From: an uncultured Solobacterium sp.
Lineage (GTDB): Bacteria; Bacillota_I; Bacilli_A; Erysipelotrichales; Erysipelotrichaceae
Length of the DNA: 24,085 nt
Reading direction: 5' to 3'
NCBI GenBank assembly: GCA_900552125.1
Contig: URYK01000040.1
Location: 1 to 24,085, forward strand
Part shown: piece after piece, positions 14,840 to 22,335 of the stretch
How positions within the stretch are numbered: position 1 is the first letter of the stretch
Layout: every line of letters begins with the position of its first letter
The notes under the pieces: generated by a model
What the model was told of the DNA's origin: nothing
The model's input: the letters and a program-made list of their open reading frames with translations, nothing else
Database searches by the model: none
Translations under genes and position numbers: made by a program

Positions 14840-16324
14840 ATGCAGAAATTATATATAAGCACAAGAAATAAAAAAATAGCACATACTCCTAAAGAAGCAA
14901 TCTTAAAGGGAATTGCGGAAGATGGAGGATTATTTGTTAATGATTGGATAACTGAATGCAAACTTCCATTAGAAGAGATGTTATCCATGACATATGAGGA
15001 AATGGCGGAAACAGTATTACTGTTATTATTCCCTGATTTTACAGAGAAAGAGGTAAAAAAATGCGTAAAAGATGCTTATGAAAATAAATTTAATAGCAAA
15101 GAAATTACTCCATTATCTATTTTTGATGGTTTCTCTGTATTAGAATTATTTCATGGGCCAACTTGTGCGTTTAAAGATGTGGGATTGCGTATGCTGCCGC
15201 AGTTAATGCGTACATCTTTACAGAATCAGCAAGAGAATGTTATGATTCTAACGGCAACCAGTGGAGATACAGGAAAGGCGGCACTAGAAGGCTTTTTAGA
15301 TGTTGATCAAACTGGAATTATGGTTTTTTATCCTAAGAATGGAGTATCAGATATTCAGGAGATGCAAATGATTACCACAAAAGGGAAGAATACCTGTGTG
15401 TGTTCTATTGATGGTAATTTCGATGATGCACAATCAGTAGTAAAGCAGATTTTTCAGGATCAGGAGATAAATGGCACACTGAAAAAAGAAAAGATCATTT
15501 TATCTAGTGCTAATTCAATCAATATAGGACGATTGATTCCACAAATTGTTTATTATGTATATGCTTATATTAAAATGGTGAAAGCAAATAAGATACAATT
15601 TATGGATAAAATTAATTTCTGTGTGCCTACTGGAAATTTTGGGAATGTATTAGCTGGATATTATGCGAAAATGATGGGGTTGCCGGTTCATCGTTTTATC
15701 GTTGCGTCAAATGCAAATAATGTTTTATATGATTTCTTAAATACTGGTATTTATGATCGAAATCGTGAATTTTATAAAACAGTTTCACCAAGTATGGATA
15801 TATTGATTTCCAGTAATCTTGAACGTTTACTTTACTTTAAAAGCGGGAAGGACAGTTCCTATATTACATCATTGATGAAAGAATTGGACAAAAATGGAAA
15901 ATATAAAGTAAGCGATGATATCTATAGTTCAATTAAAGAAGATTTTGTTGGCGGATATTGTAGTGATGAGGAATGTATTTCTATGATTCAGGAAGTCTAT
16001 CAGCGATATCGCTATGTTATGGATCCACATACTGCAGTAGGCTATAAAGTTTTAAAAGAATATCAATCGGTAGATGATGAATATGAAACAGTATTATTAT
16101 CAACCGCAAGTCCATATAAATTTGCATCCGTTGTTTATAAAGCAATTTATGGTATTGAAGAAGAAAATGAGTTTACATGTATGAAACAGTTAGAAGAAAA
16201 AACAGGATTAAAGATTCCTTCATCTTTAAACAATTTACCAGATTTAGAAATTCGTCATACATCGCATGTGAAAAAAGAAGAAATGAAGGGTTTTGTCATT
16301 GAAAAAGGAAAAAGTCTGTTTTAG
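14840..16324 (+). CDS. thrC: Threonine synthase
   Basis: 494 residues from the ATG at 14840, which follows AAAGGAG; the frame is open 19 codons further upstream but across the promoter. It converts phosphohomoserine to threonine with pyridoxal phosphate. The N-terminus (YISTRN, then ILKGIAEDGGLFV) and the length place it with the long, E. coli-like threonine synthases. The PLP lysine is Lys112 in GPTCAFKDVG. The phosphate-binding loop is TATSGDTGKAALEGF, and VPTGNFGNVLAGYYAKMMGLP and MDPHTAVGYKVL are further family segments. First gene of thrC-thrB-ACT protein. The gap to thrB (84 bases) is unusually long for this compact region. Confidence 0.95.
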   Translation: MQKLYISTRNKKIAHTPKEAILKGIAEDGGLFVNDWITECKLPLEEMLSMTYEEMAETVLLLLFPDFTEKEVKKCVKDAYENKFNSKEITPLSIFDGFSVLELFHGPTCAFKDVGLRMLPQLMRTSLQNQQENVMILTATSGDTGKAALEGFLDVDQTGIMVFYPKNGVSDIQEMQMITTKGKNTCVCSIDGNFDDAQSVVKQIFQDQEINGTLKKEKIILSSANSINIGRLIPQIVYYVYAYIKMVKANKIQFMDKINFCVPTGNFGNVLAGYYAKMMGLPVHRFIVASNANNVLYDFLNTGIYDRNREFYKTVSPSMDILISSNLERLLYFKSGKDSSYITSLMKELDKNGKYKVSDDIYSSIKEDFVGGYCSDEECISMIQEVYQRYRYVMDPHTAVGYKVLKEYQSVDDEYETVLLSTASPYKFASVVYKAIYGIEEENEFTCMKQLEEKTGLKIPSSLNNLPDLEIRHTSHVKKEEMKGFVIEKGKSLF

Positions 16325-16343
16325 AGGACTTAAAAAATAAAGA

Positions 16344-16411
16344 AAGGAGAAACTACTCATCAGATAATTAGTTAACCGATTATTAAGGTATTGAGTAGCA
16401 GTGATCAAATG
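16344..16411 (+). promoter_or_regulatory. thrB translation-initiation region with a hairpin between Shine-Dalgarno and start codon
   Basis: A strong AAGGAG (16344-16349) is 59 bases from the likely ATG (16409). Between them a 7-bp perfect stem (16353-16359 with 16392-16398) encloses a second small stem (16364-16368 with 16379-16383). If folded, 3 + 10 unpaired bases separate AAGGAG from the ATG. No other good ribosome site lies next to the ATG. Confidence 0.5.
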
Positions 16412-17290
16412 ATAAAAGTTAGAGTACCTGCCACTAGCGCTAATTTGGGTGTTGGCTATGATTGCTTAGGATTAGCTTTGCAGGAATTTGCGACAATTAC
16501 TTTTGAAGAAATAGCACAGGGAGTAAAAATTACTGGCTGTGATGATGCATATGCTAATGAAGATAATTTGGTATATCAAGCATTTTGCAAAGGTTTAAAT
16601 TATTTAAATAAACAAGTTAATGGTGTTCATATTCATATAGATTCCCCTATTCCATATGCTAGAGGATTAGGGAGCAGCGCAATTTGTATCGTTGCTGGAC
16701 TAGCAGGAGCTAATGCATTATTTCATGAACCAATGAATCGTTATGAATTATTTGCATTAGCTACTGAAATGGAGGGACATCCAGATAATGTAGCACCTGC
16801 AATTTTTGGTGGATTATGTGTTTCTTTTATGGAAGATGAGAAGCCGAATATGATTCGCTTTGGTGTTAAAAGAGATATGCTGTTTGTGGCAATAATTCCA
16901 GATTATGAAGTTATCACTAAAAAAGCAAGAGAAGTATTACCGAATAATATGTCTTATAAAGAAGCAGTATATCAGATGGGACGGTGCACTGCATTAGCTA
17001 AAGCGATTGAGATTGGAAATGGACTGATTATTAAAAAAGCATGTAAAGATCAGATGCAGGAACCATATCGAAAAGCATTAATTCCGGATTATGATACGGT
17101 ATATAAACTATGTGAACAAAACGAAATGTATACAATGTATATCTCTGGCAGTGGTTCTACTATGATGGCATTAACACAGGATATGAATAATGCAGAATCA
17201 CTTGCGGCTGCCATTCATCACTCTTATCCTACATGGAAAGTACAAATCTTACAATCTACTTATGATGGTGTTCATACAGAGGTAGAGTAA
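16409..17290 (+). CDS. thrB: Homoserine kinase (GHMP family)
   Basis: 293 residues from the ATG at 16409. An in-frame TTG at 16391 would add six residues, but it lies in a predicted stem and has no usable ribosome site. The enzyme phosphorylates homoserine before threonine synthase. GHMP motifs in order: VRVPATSANLGVGYDCLGLAL (N-terminal substrate strand; note the Asn and Gly), PYARGLGSSAICIVAG (ATP phosphate loop), EMEGHPDNVAPAIFGGL, and SGSGSTMMAL (C-terminal motif 3). It completes the five-enzyme route from aspartate to threonine in this window. The ACT protein overlaps its stop by one base. Unusual leader: see the initiation-region entry. Confidence 0.95.
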   Translation: MIKVRVPATSANLGVGYDCLGLALQEFATITFEEIAQGVKITGCDDAYANEDNLVYQAFCKGLNYLNKQVNGVHIHIDSPIPYARGLGSSAICIVAGLAGANALFHEPMNRYELFALATEMEGHPDNVAPAIFGGLCVSFMEDEKPNMIRFGVKRDMLFVAIIPDYEVITKKAREVLPNNMSYKEAVYQMGRCTALAKAIEIGNGLIIKKACKDQMQEPYRKALIPDYDTVYKLCEQNEMYTMYISGSGSTMMALTQDMNNAESLAAAIHHSYPTWKVQILQSTYDGVHTEVE

Positions 17291-17724
17291 TGGAAAAATA
17301 TTATATTGTGGATCAGGAAATATTGCCTGATGTTTTAGATAAAGTTATTCAAGCAAGAACCCTTCTGCAGAATGGTGAAGTTAAGCAAGTAAGTGAAGCA
17401 GTTAAACGAGTAGGCATAAGCAGAGGAACTTATTATAAATATAAAGATTATGTATTTCTTCCTTCTTTAGGAATGAGTGAGAGAAAAGCAGTGATTTCGT
17501 TAATGTTGCATCATGATAAAGGAATTTTATCAGAAGTTTTAAATACCATGTCAAATGAAAATGCTAATATATTGACGATTAATCAGAATATTCCAATCCA
17601 TGATTGGGCATCTGTTGTGATATCTTTTGATTTATCTGAAATGAATGTATCAATTGATGAGTTAATGGCTAAGTTAAGAGCTTGTAGAGGAGTAAGTAAT
17701 CTTCAGCTAGTTGCAGTCGAATAA
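17290..17724 (+). CDS. ACT-domain protein of the UPF0735/PheB family with N-terminal helix-turn-helix
   Basis: 144 residues, the usual family length. The start codon overlaps the thrB stop (TAATG), with GAGG 7 bases upstream, so it is translationally coupled to thrB. Residues about 27-51 (VKQVSEAVKRVGISRGTYYKYK) look like a DNA-binding helix-turn-helix. Residues about 70-142 form one ACT domain: KAVISLMLHHDKGILSEVLNTMSNENANILTINQNIPI, then the second half ending VSNLQLVAVE. ACT domains bind amino acids; relatives sit beside phe or hom/thr genes. A role in sensing threonine and regulating this block is inference. It could instead be a soluble partner of an enzyme. Confidence 0.88.
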   Translation: MEKYYIVDQEILPDVLDKVIQARTLLQNGEVKQVSEAVKRVGISRGTYYKYKDYVFLPSLGMSERKAVISLMLHHDKGILSEVLNTMSNENANILTINQNIPIHDWASVVISFDLSEMNVSIDELMAKLRACRGVSNLQLVAVE

Positions 17725-17728
17725 AGAA

Positions 17729-17780
17729 AAAACATATAAATCTCTGAGTTCAAGTTTCTCTAGATTTATATGTTTTCTTA
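17729..17780 (+). terminator. Terminator of the thrC-thrB operon
   Basis: AAAACATATAAATCT (17729-17743) pairs perfectly over 15 bp with AGATTTATATGTTTT (17762-17776), followed by CTTATT. Confidence 0.85.
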
Positions 17781-17828
17781 TTAATTCAAAAAGAGATTAA
17801 AAGATTTTGTAGAAAATTAAATTTTTTA

Positions 17829-17857
17829 TTGACATAGTGAAATGTTGGTGGTATTAT
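17829..17857 (+). promoter_or_regulatory. Promoter of the tRNA-Ile/tRNA-Ala operon
   Basis: TTGACA (17829-17834), 17-bp spacer, TATTAT (17852-17857). The -35 is perfect. It is of the same design as the promoter at the right edge of the window. Confidence 0.85.
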
Positions 17858-17879
17858 ATATGAGCATTCGATGGGAAAT

Positions 17880-17956
<77 letters not shown>

Positions 17957-17975
17957 TCGAATTAAATATACATTT

Positions 17976-18051
17976 GGGGTGTTAGCTCAGCTGGGAGAGC
18001 ACCTGCCTTGCACGCAGGGGGTCATCGGTTCGATCCCGATACGCTCCACCA
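17976..18051 (+). tRNA. tRNA-Ala(TGC)
   Basis: 76-nt cloverleaf with encoded CCA. Acceptor GGGGTGT/ACGCTCC with two wobble pairs. Anticodon stem CCTGC/GCAGG with loop CTTGCAC gives anticodon TGC. It follows tRNA-Ile by 19 bases; no 16S or 23S gene is nearby. Confidence 0.97.
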
Positions 18052-18400
18052 TGATAAAAAAATTTAGCTATTAGACGATGTCTAGTAGCTTTTTTTGTAT
18101 TTTGGCGAACTTTTAAACTTGGTTCGACCGAAAAAATAGGTGAAACTCCAGTTAAAAGAAGGGGGTTCTCTTAGCATTATTATTTTATATTTTATTATCT
18201 ACTTTAAGATTATCCATTTCATATAGATTAGTACCTATTTACATGAATTTTCGAGATTACAATAGGTATAAAAAACATAGTCAACAACGTTATATTATAC
18301 TCTATCTTAATCATAATTAGTAGTCTTGTTTAAAGAGATTATAATATATAAAATTTAAGTAGAAAGATAAGGGAGAAGAAGAAAGCGGTGAGAAAATGAA
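18052..18400. other. Gene-free stretch between tRNA-Ala and the first pseudogene
   Basis: Beyond the tRNA terminator it is very AT-rich and has stops in all frames. An imperfect hairpin joins 18110-18122 with 18148-18158 (CTTTTAA-CT-GG type arms with two bulges). A 7-bp inverted repeat ACCTATT/AATAGGT lies at 18233-18239 and 18261-18267. No gene or convincing promoter is seen. It may be decayed coding sequence like the region after it. Confidence 0.45.
18066..18097 (+). terminator. Terminator of the tRNA-Ile/Ala operon
   Basis: AGCTA-T-TAGAC, loop GAT, GTCTA-G-TAGCT, then seven Ts. The stem has a single mismatch. Confidence 0.9.
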
Positions 18401-18696
18401 ATGTTTAAATATGAGGCTTTTTGTAAAATTTATTTAGTTTGAACAGGATTAGATTATAATGACAATGAAATTTATATCTTTTTGATTTACTTCTCTCATA
18501 TTATGAAGACATACAACTGAATATAAAAAAGATAGGTGAATTATATGAACAAAAAGGTAAAAAGATTACAACGAAATTAGATAAAAATAATGTACTAGCT
18601 GAAGAACAGAGATCTTTTTGGCTTAGTTATGCTAAAGGGAGAATTATAATTTCTGTTTTGATAGTAATAGTATTGTTGTTTTTAATATTCAACTAA
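18401..18696 (+). pseudogene. Decayed gene for a small tail-anchored protein (unidentified)
   Basis: Reading from an ATG at 18401 gives MFKYEAFCKIYLV, an in-frame TGA (18440-18442), then DYNDNEIYIFLIYFSH. A frameshift near 18500-18506 is needed to continue as YYEDIQLNIKKIGELYEQKG and on to a C-terminal membrane segment (IIISVLIVIVLLFLIF) before a TAA. Joined up, this is about 97 codons with a charged soluble part and a hydrophobic tail, which is a believable small protein. I do not recognise the family. The alternative, chance open stretches in AT-rich DNA, is less likely because the reading continues sensibly across the break. Confidence 0.5.
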
Positions 18697-18769
18697 TAAA
18701 GTGAAGTTAAAACACTGTTATAAAAAATGAGATACTTTAATTTTTGATATGATTTATTTATTAGTTTAG

Positions 18770-18787
18770 CGGGGCAGAAATACCCCG
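18770..18787 (+). terminator. Small GC-rich hairpin after the first pseudogene
   Basis: CGGGG (18770-18774) and CCCCG (18783-18787) enclose an 8-base loop, followed by TTATTT. It stands out in very AT-rich DNA and is possibly the relic terminator of the decayed gene. Confidence 0.4.
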
Positions 18788-18837
18788 TTATTTAAAAGCA
18801 AGGATATTCCCTGATTTTTATTCCTTTGTTCTGATTT

Positions 18838-19377
18838 ATGATCGCAGATGTAACTGTTCAACAAATTATCTTATTGAGTTAGTTATGTGGAGTTATTATA
18901 TTTGGTCTTAAGTTTGTTTATCCGATAATTGTTTCATATAGGATTGTCAATTGGATACAAAATAAATCAACATGCTATAAAGTAAGTGAATTACATAGTA
19001 ATTATGAAGGAAAAATTATTTGATTTTGATTTTAGACTTAGTTTCTTCTCCTATAGTATAACATGAGATACAGCACATAAAGAATTATGATGTTGAAATA
19101 ATAGAAGGTACGATGACATATGATGATCTAAAAAAGGATATATAACAGTTTATAGTAATGGGGCATTTAGGAAAGGAGCTGTAGATACAGCTTCTTTTTG
19201 TATTATTGTTATATATATTTTTTATGAGAGTAGTGCGGTTAAAAATAGTGAATTAGATTGATAAAATCAATGTGAAACAATAGTTAAAGAATATATAAAG
19301 GATATTATTAAAGTTTTCGTAAAGGTGATGTTGTATATAAAAATAAAGTGTTTATAATAAAAATAGAAATGCAATAA
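18838..19377 (+). pseudogene. Heavily frameshifted membrane-protein pseudogene (unidentified)
   Basis: From ATG 18838 the frame reads MIADVTVQQIILLS, an in-frame TAG (18880-18882), then a hydrophobic segment LCGVIIFGLKFVYPIIVSYR and KSTCYKVSELHSNYEGKII to a TGA at 19021. Pieces in shifted frames continue the protein-like text: NYDVEIIEGTMTYDDLKKDI, then VYSNGAFRKGAVDTASFC with a hydrophobic stretch, then CETIVKEYIKDIIKVF, and RKGDVVYKNKVFIIKIEMQ ending at a TAA (19375-19377). Together about 180 codons, with one nonsense codon and at least three frameshifts. A small hairpin follows. The family is not recognised. Confidence 0.5.
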
Positions 19378-19382
19378 ACTAC

Positions 19383-19401
19383 AAAAAGATAATATCTTTT
19401 T
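19383..19401 (+). terminator. Hairpin after the second pseudogene
   Basis: AAAAAGAT and ATCTTTTT pair perfectly around a 3-base loop. The right arm supplies the T-run. Probably the relic terminator of the decayed gene. Confidence 0.55.
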
Positions 19402-19427
19402 AGAAAAAAATGTGGTACGATTATAAA
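19399..19427 (+). promoter_or_regulatory. Putative promoter of the DUF1461-maf operon
   Basis: TTTAGA, 17-bp spacer, TATAAA, 35 bases before the ATG. It overlaps the preceding hairpin by 3 bases. Both hexamers are imperfect. Confidence 0.4.
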
Positions 19428-19461
19428 AGTAAATTAAAAAATGTACTGGGAGGAAAGCCAT

Positions 19462-20184
19462 ATGAAAGAAGTATTAGATAAATTAACGACTTTATCCTCA
19501 TATGTAATCGCAATTTGTTTAATCATAATTTTATTGATTACTAGTATAGATATAAATTGTTTTAATAAAGGTTTTTATAAAAGTCAATATGAATCTTTGC
19601 ATACAGCAGAAACATTAGGTATGACACAGAATGATTTAGAAAAATCAACAAATGCTTTATTAGACTATCTTCAGGATGAAAGAGAGGATATCAAGGTCAC
19701 TATTACATTGAAAGGTACACAGACGGAAGCTTTTAATGCTAGAGAATCTGCACATATGACAGATGTAAAGAATTTATATCAATTTGCTCTTGTACTTCGC
19801 AATGTTGCATTTGTTTTATTAGCGGCATCATTAATTTATATGTTTGTTAGGCTGAAAAAAGGAATGTGGACAATTATCAGTATTAATTATATGAAAACTG
19901 CAATTTTAGCAGCAGTTTTCTTTGCGATGCTTGCTGGATGGACTTTTGTGGATTTTGATGCATTCTGGACAACTTTTCATAAGATTGCATTCCGAAATGA
20001 TTTGTGGTTATTGAATCCGGCAACTGATTTAATGATCAATCTTTTTCCTGCTGAATTTTTCTCATCACTGGTATTCCGTATTGTTGGATTCTTTGCATTT
20101 TCATTTGTGGGATTCTTTGTGTTAAGTTATCTGTATCTGCGTCATCGATTACGTAAACTGCATGGAGAAATGGAAAATGAGTAA
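19462..20184 (+). CDS. DUF1461 (TIGR01906-type) integral membrane protein
   Basis: 240 residues from the ATG at 19462, 8 bases after GGGAGG; seven in-frame codons upstream include the ribosome site itself. Membrane segments lie at about residues 12-33, 104-124, 139-160 and 205-228. Between the first two is an outside domain of about 70 residues. The family signature WTFVDFDAFWTTFHKIAFRNDLWLLNPATDLMINLFP is complete, including the FHxxxFxNDxWLLNPxTDxLI core. Function is unknown for the family; some relatives are Lit-type membrane proteins. It overlaps maf by 8 bases, so the two are expressed together, an arrangement without a known functional reason. Confidence 0.9.
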   Translation: MKEVLDKLTTLSSYVIAICLIIILLITSIDINCFNKGFYKSQYESLHTAETLGMTQNDLEKSTNALLDYLQDEREDIKVTITLKGTQTEAFNARESAHMTDVKNLYQFALVLRNVAFVLLAASLIYMFVRLKKGMWTIISINYMKTAILAAVFFAMLAGWTFVDFDAFWTTFHKIAFRNDLWLLNPATDLMINLFPAEFFSSLVFRIVGFFAFSFVGFFVLSYLYLRHRLRKLHGEMENE

Positions 20185-20779
20185 ATTAATATTAGCTAGT
20201 GCTTCTCCTAGAAGAAGAGAATTGCTGCAGAATCTAGGCTATCCATTTGAAATTATTACCGCTGATTGTAATGAAATTGTTGATCCAACTTTATCAATTG
20301 CTGATGCTATACAGCAGATTGCATATCAAAAAGCAGAAACAGTATGGATGAATAATAAAGATGCTATAGTGATTGGTGCAGATACTATGGTTTGTTATGA
20401 CGGGAAAATGCTGGGGAAACCGAAAAATAGAGATGATGCGAAGCGAATGTTAGGAATGCTAAGTGGGAAAACACATACTGTAATCAGCGGTGTCGCTATT
20501 TTATCTCAAGATAAAAAAGAAACTTTTTATGAAGAGACCAGTGTAACATTTTATCCGATTGAACAAAAATTGCTAAACAAATATTTAGATAGTGAAGAAC
20601 CTTATGATAAAGCAGGAGCTTATGGGATTCAAGGTATGGGAAAACTATTTGTGAAAGAAATTTCTGGTGATTACTATAATGTCGTCGGATTACCGATAGC
20701 ATCTGTTTATCGCCATTTGCAAGCATATATAAAAGATATTAAAACAAAAAGAGATGTATGTTCGAAAAAATTAAAGTAA
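20177..20779 (+). CDS. maf: Maf nucleoside-triphosphate pyrophosphatase
   Basis: 200 residues from the ATG at 20177, which follows GGAG by 9 bases; an upstream in-frame ATG at 20162 would have no ribosome site. Maf proteins hydrolyse dTTP/UTP and modified nucleotides to monophosphates and influence septum formation. Motifs: LASASPRRRELL (5-17), catalytic-base Asp69 in VIGADTMV, GKPKNRDDAKRML, LSGKTHTVISGV and PYDKAGAYGIQG. The pattern is that of the dTTP/UTP-type YhdE-like group. The 3' end carries a stretch of about 17 residues (YIKDIKTKRDVCSKKLK) whose DNA contributes the left arm of the terminator. Confidence 0.95.
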   Translation: MSKLILASASPRRRELLQNLGYPFEIITADCNEIVDPTLSIADAIQQIAYQKAETVWMNNKDAIVIGADTMVCYDGKMLGKPKNRDDAKRMLGMLSGKTHTVISGVAILSQDKKETFYEETSVTFYPIEQKLLNKYLDSEEPYDKAGAYGIQGMGKLFVKEISGDYYNVVGLPIASVYRHLQAYIKDIKTKRDVCSKKLK

Positions 20780-20804
20780 AATTAGACGACATAATCTCTT
20801 TTTT
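20746..20804 (+). terminator. Terminator of the DUF1461-maf operon
   Basis: AAAAAGAGAT (20746-20755, inside the maf coding end) pairs with ATCTCTTTTTT (20794-20804). An imperfect inner stem (TATGTTCG/CGACATA) extends it. Confidence 0.55.
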
Positions 20805-20850
20805 CTATATTACAATCAATAGTGCTGTAGAATAAAGTATATTGTGATAA

Positions 20851-20872
20851 TAAAAAAAGCCTGATTCAGGCT
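20851..20872 (-). terminator. Terminator of tRNA-Thr(GGT)
   Basis: On the minus strand: AGCCTGAATCAGGCT followed by seven Ts, 12 bases past the tRNA 3' end. Confidence 0.9.
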
Positions 20873-20884
20873 GCTTAATAAGAA

Positions 20885-20958
20885 TGGTGCCGGTACCCAG
20901 AATTGAACTGAGCGCTGAGCATTACCATTGCTCTGTATTACCACTATACTATACCGGC
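20885..20958 (-). tRNA. tRNA-Thr(GGT)
   Basis: 74-nt cloverleaf with encoded CCA. Acceptor GCCGGTA/TACCGGC. D arm GTAT/ATAC. Anticodon stem GAGCA/TGCTC with loop ATGGTAA gives anticodon GGT. T arm CTCAG-TTCAATT-CTGGG. Discriminator A. Confidence 0.93.
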
Positions 20959-20981
20959 ATATAATTTTTAAAAGCTTTTAT

Positions 20982-21010
20982 ATTATAAATGGACAATTAC
21001 TTTTTTTCAA
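20982..21010 (-). promoter_or_regulatory. Promoter of tRNA-Thr(GGT)
   Basis: On the minus strand: TTGAAA (21005-21010), 17-bp spacer, perfect TATAAT (20982-20987), 23 bases before the mature 5' end. Confidence 0.8.
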
Positions 21011-21084
21011 TAGTTTTTTTAATAACGTAAGATTAGAACTAAATCATATATATTTTAAATTATTGGTAGAGATTGAGAAATCTA

Positions 21085-21093
21085 TGGTAAAAT
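21085..21093 (+). promoter_or_regulatory. Extended -10 promoter of the thioredoxin-like/AAC(3)-like operon
   Basis: TGG then TAAAAT, a TGn extended -10. The -35 is poor (TTGGTA at a 19-base spacing). It lies 25 bases before the ATG. Confidence 0.45.
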
Positions 21094-21118
21094 AAAATGG
21101 ACTAGGAGGTGCATGAAC

Positions 21119-21553
21119 ATGAAGAAAATACTTATATTATTATTCTGTACAATGTTTTTATTGCAGGGGTGTAATCAACAGACGAAAGGAGAAGCTGTTG
21201 AGCTAACACCGGAAGAAGTAATTGCAAGATTGCGAGATACTGAACAAAATTCATTTATGCTATATGTAACCTCTGAAAATTGTTATTCATGTGAAGAGTA
21301 TGAGAAAGTGATACAAGAAGTGCAAGATGAAACACCATTTGATATATATTATGTTGTATTAGACCTAAATGAAGAAGATAAAGATACAATATCAGCGTTT
21401 GAAGAATTACAAATCATTACTGGAGATATACAGGCTCTCCCTACAACATATTATTTTTATCAGGGAGGACTAACTTCAGATAATAAAAAAGAAGGATATT
21501 TGGAAAAGAGGGATTTGGTATCATGGCTGAACAGTCTGCATTTACTACATTAA
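21119..21553 (+). CDS. Thioredoxin-like lipoprotein
   Basis: 144 residues from the ATG at 21119, 8 bases after AGGAGGT; an ATG two codons upstream is only 2 bases from that site. The lipobox LLQGC (Cys18) anchors it outside the membrane. The thioredoxin-like domain shows MLYVTSENCYSCEEYEKV with the redox pair Cys55-x-x-Cys58, and a cis-proline strand ALPTTYYFYQGG (Pro108). The short CYSC centre and small size resemble bacteriocin-associated or PedC-type thioredoxins and other exported thiol proteins. Probable role: reduction or oxidation of exported proteins; the partner is unknown. Its last 31 bases overlap the next gene. Confidence 0.82.
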   Translation: MKKILILLFCTMFLLQGCNQQTKGEAVELTPEEVIARLRDTEQNSFMLYVTSENCYSCEEYEKVIQEVQDETPFDIYYVVLDLNEEDKDTISAFEELQIITGDIQALPTTYYFYQGGLTSDNKKEGYLEKRDLVSWLNSLHLLH

Positions 21554-22335
21554 GAAAAGATAATGAGGCAGTTTCATCAAAACAGGAAATACTTCAGCAG
21601 CTAGAAACATTAGGGGTTCAAAAGGGAATGGTTTTGCTTGTTCAGGCGAATGTGCAAAGATTAGGATATATCATCGGAGGATCTCAAGCATTAATAGAAG
21701 CATTGATGGAGGCAGTTGGTTATGATGGGACTTTGGTTGTACCGACATTTACTCCTGAATTAATGGATCCAGCTTGCTGTTATAATATGGTATCTAGAGA
21801 ATATTGGAAAGATATTCGATCTTTTGCACTTCCTTTTGATAAGAAACTGACAGCACCAGAAAATGATGCTTTTGCTATGCAATTTCTAAGAAATGAAGGA
21901 GTGATGCGTTCTTATCATCCTTTATACAGTTTTGCCACATGGGGGAAATATGCAAAAGTGATATGTAATCGACACCCTCTTCATTTTGGTTTAAGCAAAG
22001 ATTCGCCTCTTGGAAAGATTGTTGAATTTAATGGGAATATATTATTGTTAGGTTGTGATTATACAGACTGCTGCATATTTCATCTAGCACGCTATATGAA
22101 TGAACAAACACCGATTCGATTGATAAGTGCTCCTATTATTAATAATAAAAAAACAATTTGGAAAGATATGCTGGATTTGGATTATCAGACAAAAAACTTC
22201 TCCGAAATAGGAGAAGTAATTGAAGAAAGAAATCTAATAAAAACCACATATATTGGAAATACTAAATGTAAAATGTTCTCAAGCAGAGAAGCGGTTTCAT
22301 TAGCAAGCGCATATTTTCAGGTTCATAATGATTGA
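21523..22335 (+). CDS. AAC(3)-family N-acetyltransferase-like protein
   Basis: 270 residues. The family's backbone is clear: IIGGSQALIEALMEAVGYDGT then LVVPTFTPE, the loop FALPFDKKLTAPENDAFA, RSYHPLYSFATWG (130-141), SKDSPLGKIVEFNGNILLLGCDY (158-180) and FHLARY. Members acetylate the 3-amino group of aminoglycosides or other amines with acetyl-CoA. Two positions are atypical. The usual HSSL segment near the start is VQANVQRLG. In the family's conserved H-x-x-E the acid is replaced by arginine (HLAR, 187-190). AGAGGG precedes the ATG, which lies inside the thioredoxin-like gene. Resistance cannot be assumed; a cell-specific acetyltransferase or an inactive relative is as likely. It meets the next gene tail to tail, with a 13-bp overlap. 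Confidence 0.82.
   Translation: MAEQSAFTTLRKDNEAVSSKQEILQQLETLGVQKGMVLLVQANVQRLGYIIGGSQALIEALMEAVGYDGTLVVPTFTPELMDPACCYNMVSREYWKDIRSFALPFDKKLTAPENDAFAMQFLRNEGVMRSYHPLYSFATWGKYAKVICNRHPLHFGLSKDSPLGKIVEFNGNILLLGCDYTDCCIFHLARYMNEQTPIRLISAPIINNKKTIWKDMLDLDYQTKNFSEIGEVIEERNLIKTTYIGNTKCKMFSSREAVSLASAYFQVHND

Noticed and set aside
16391..16408. TTG start for thrB at 16391
   Set aside because: It lies in the 3' arm of the hairpin, with no ribosome site at a workable distance, and adds residues before the conserved VRVPATSANLG.
18121..18158. Possible attachment-site copy of the tRNA-Ala 3' end (GGTTCGA, then CTCCA)
   Set aside because: Only 7 contiguous bases match and the spacing differs; no integrase or second flank is present.
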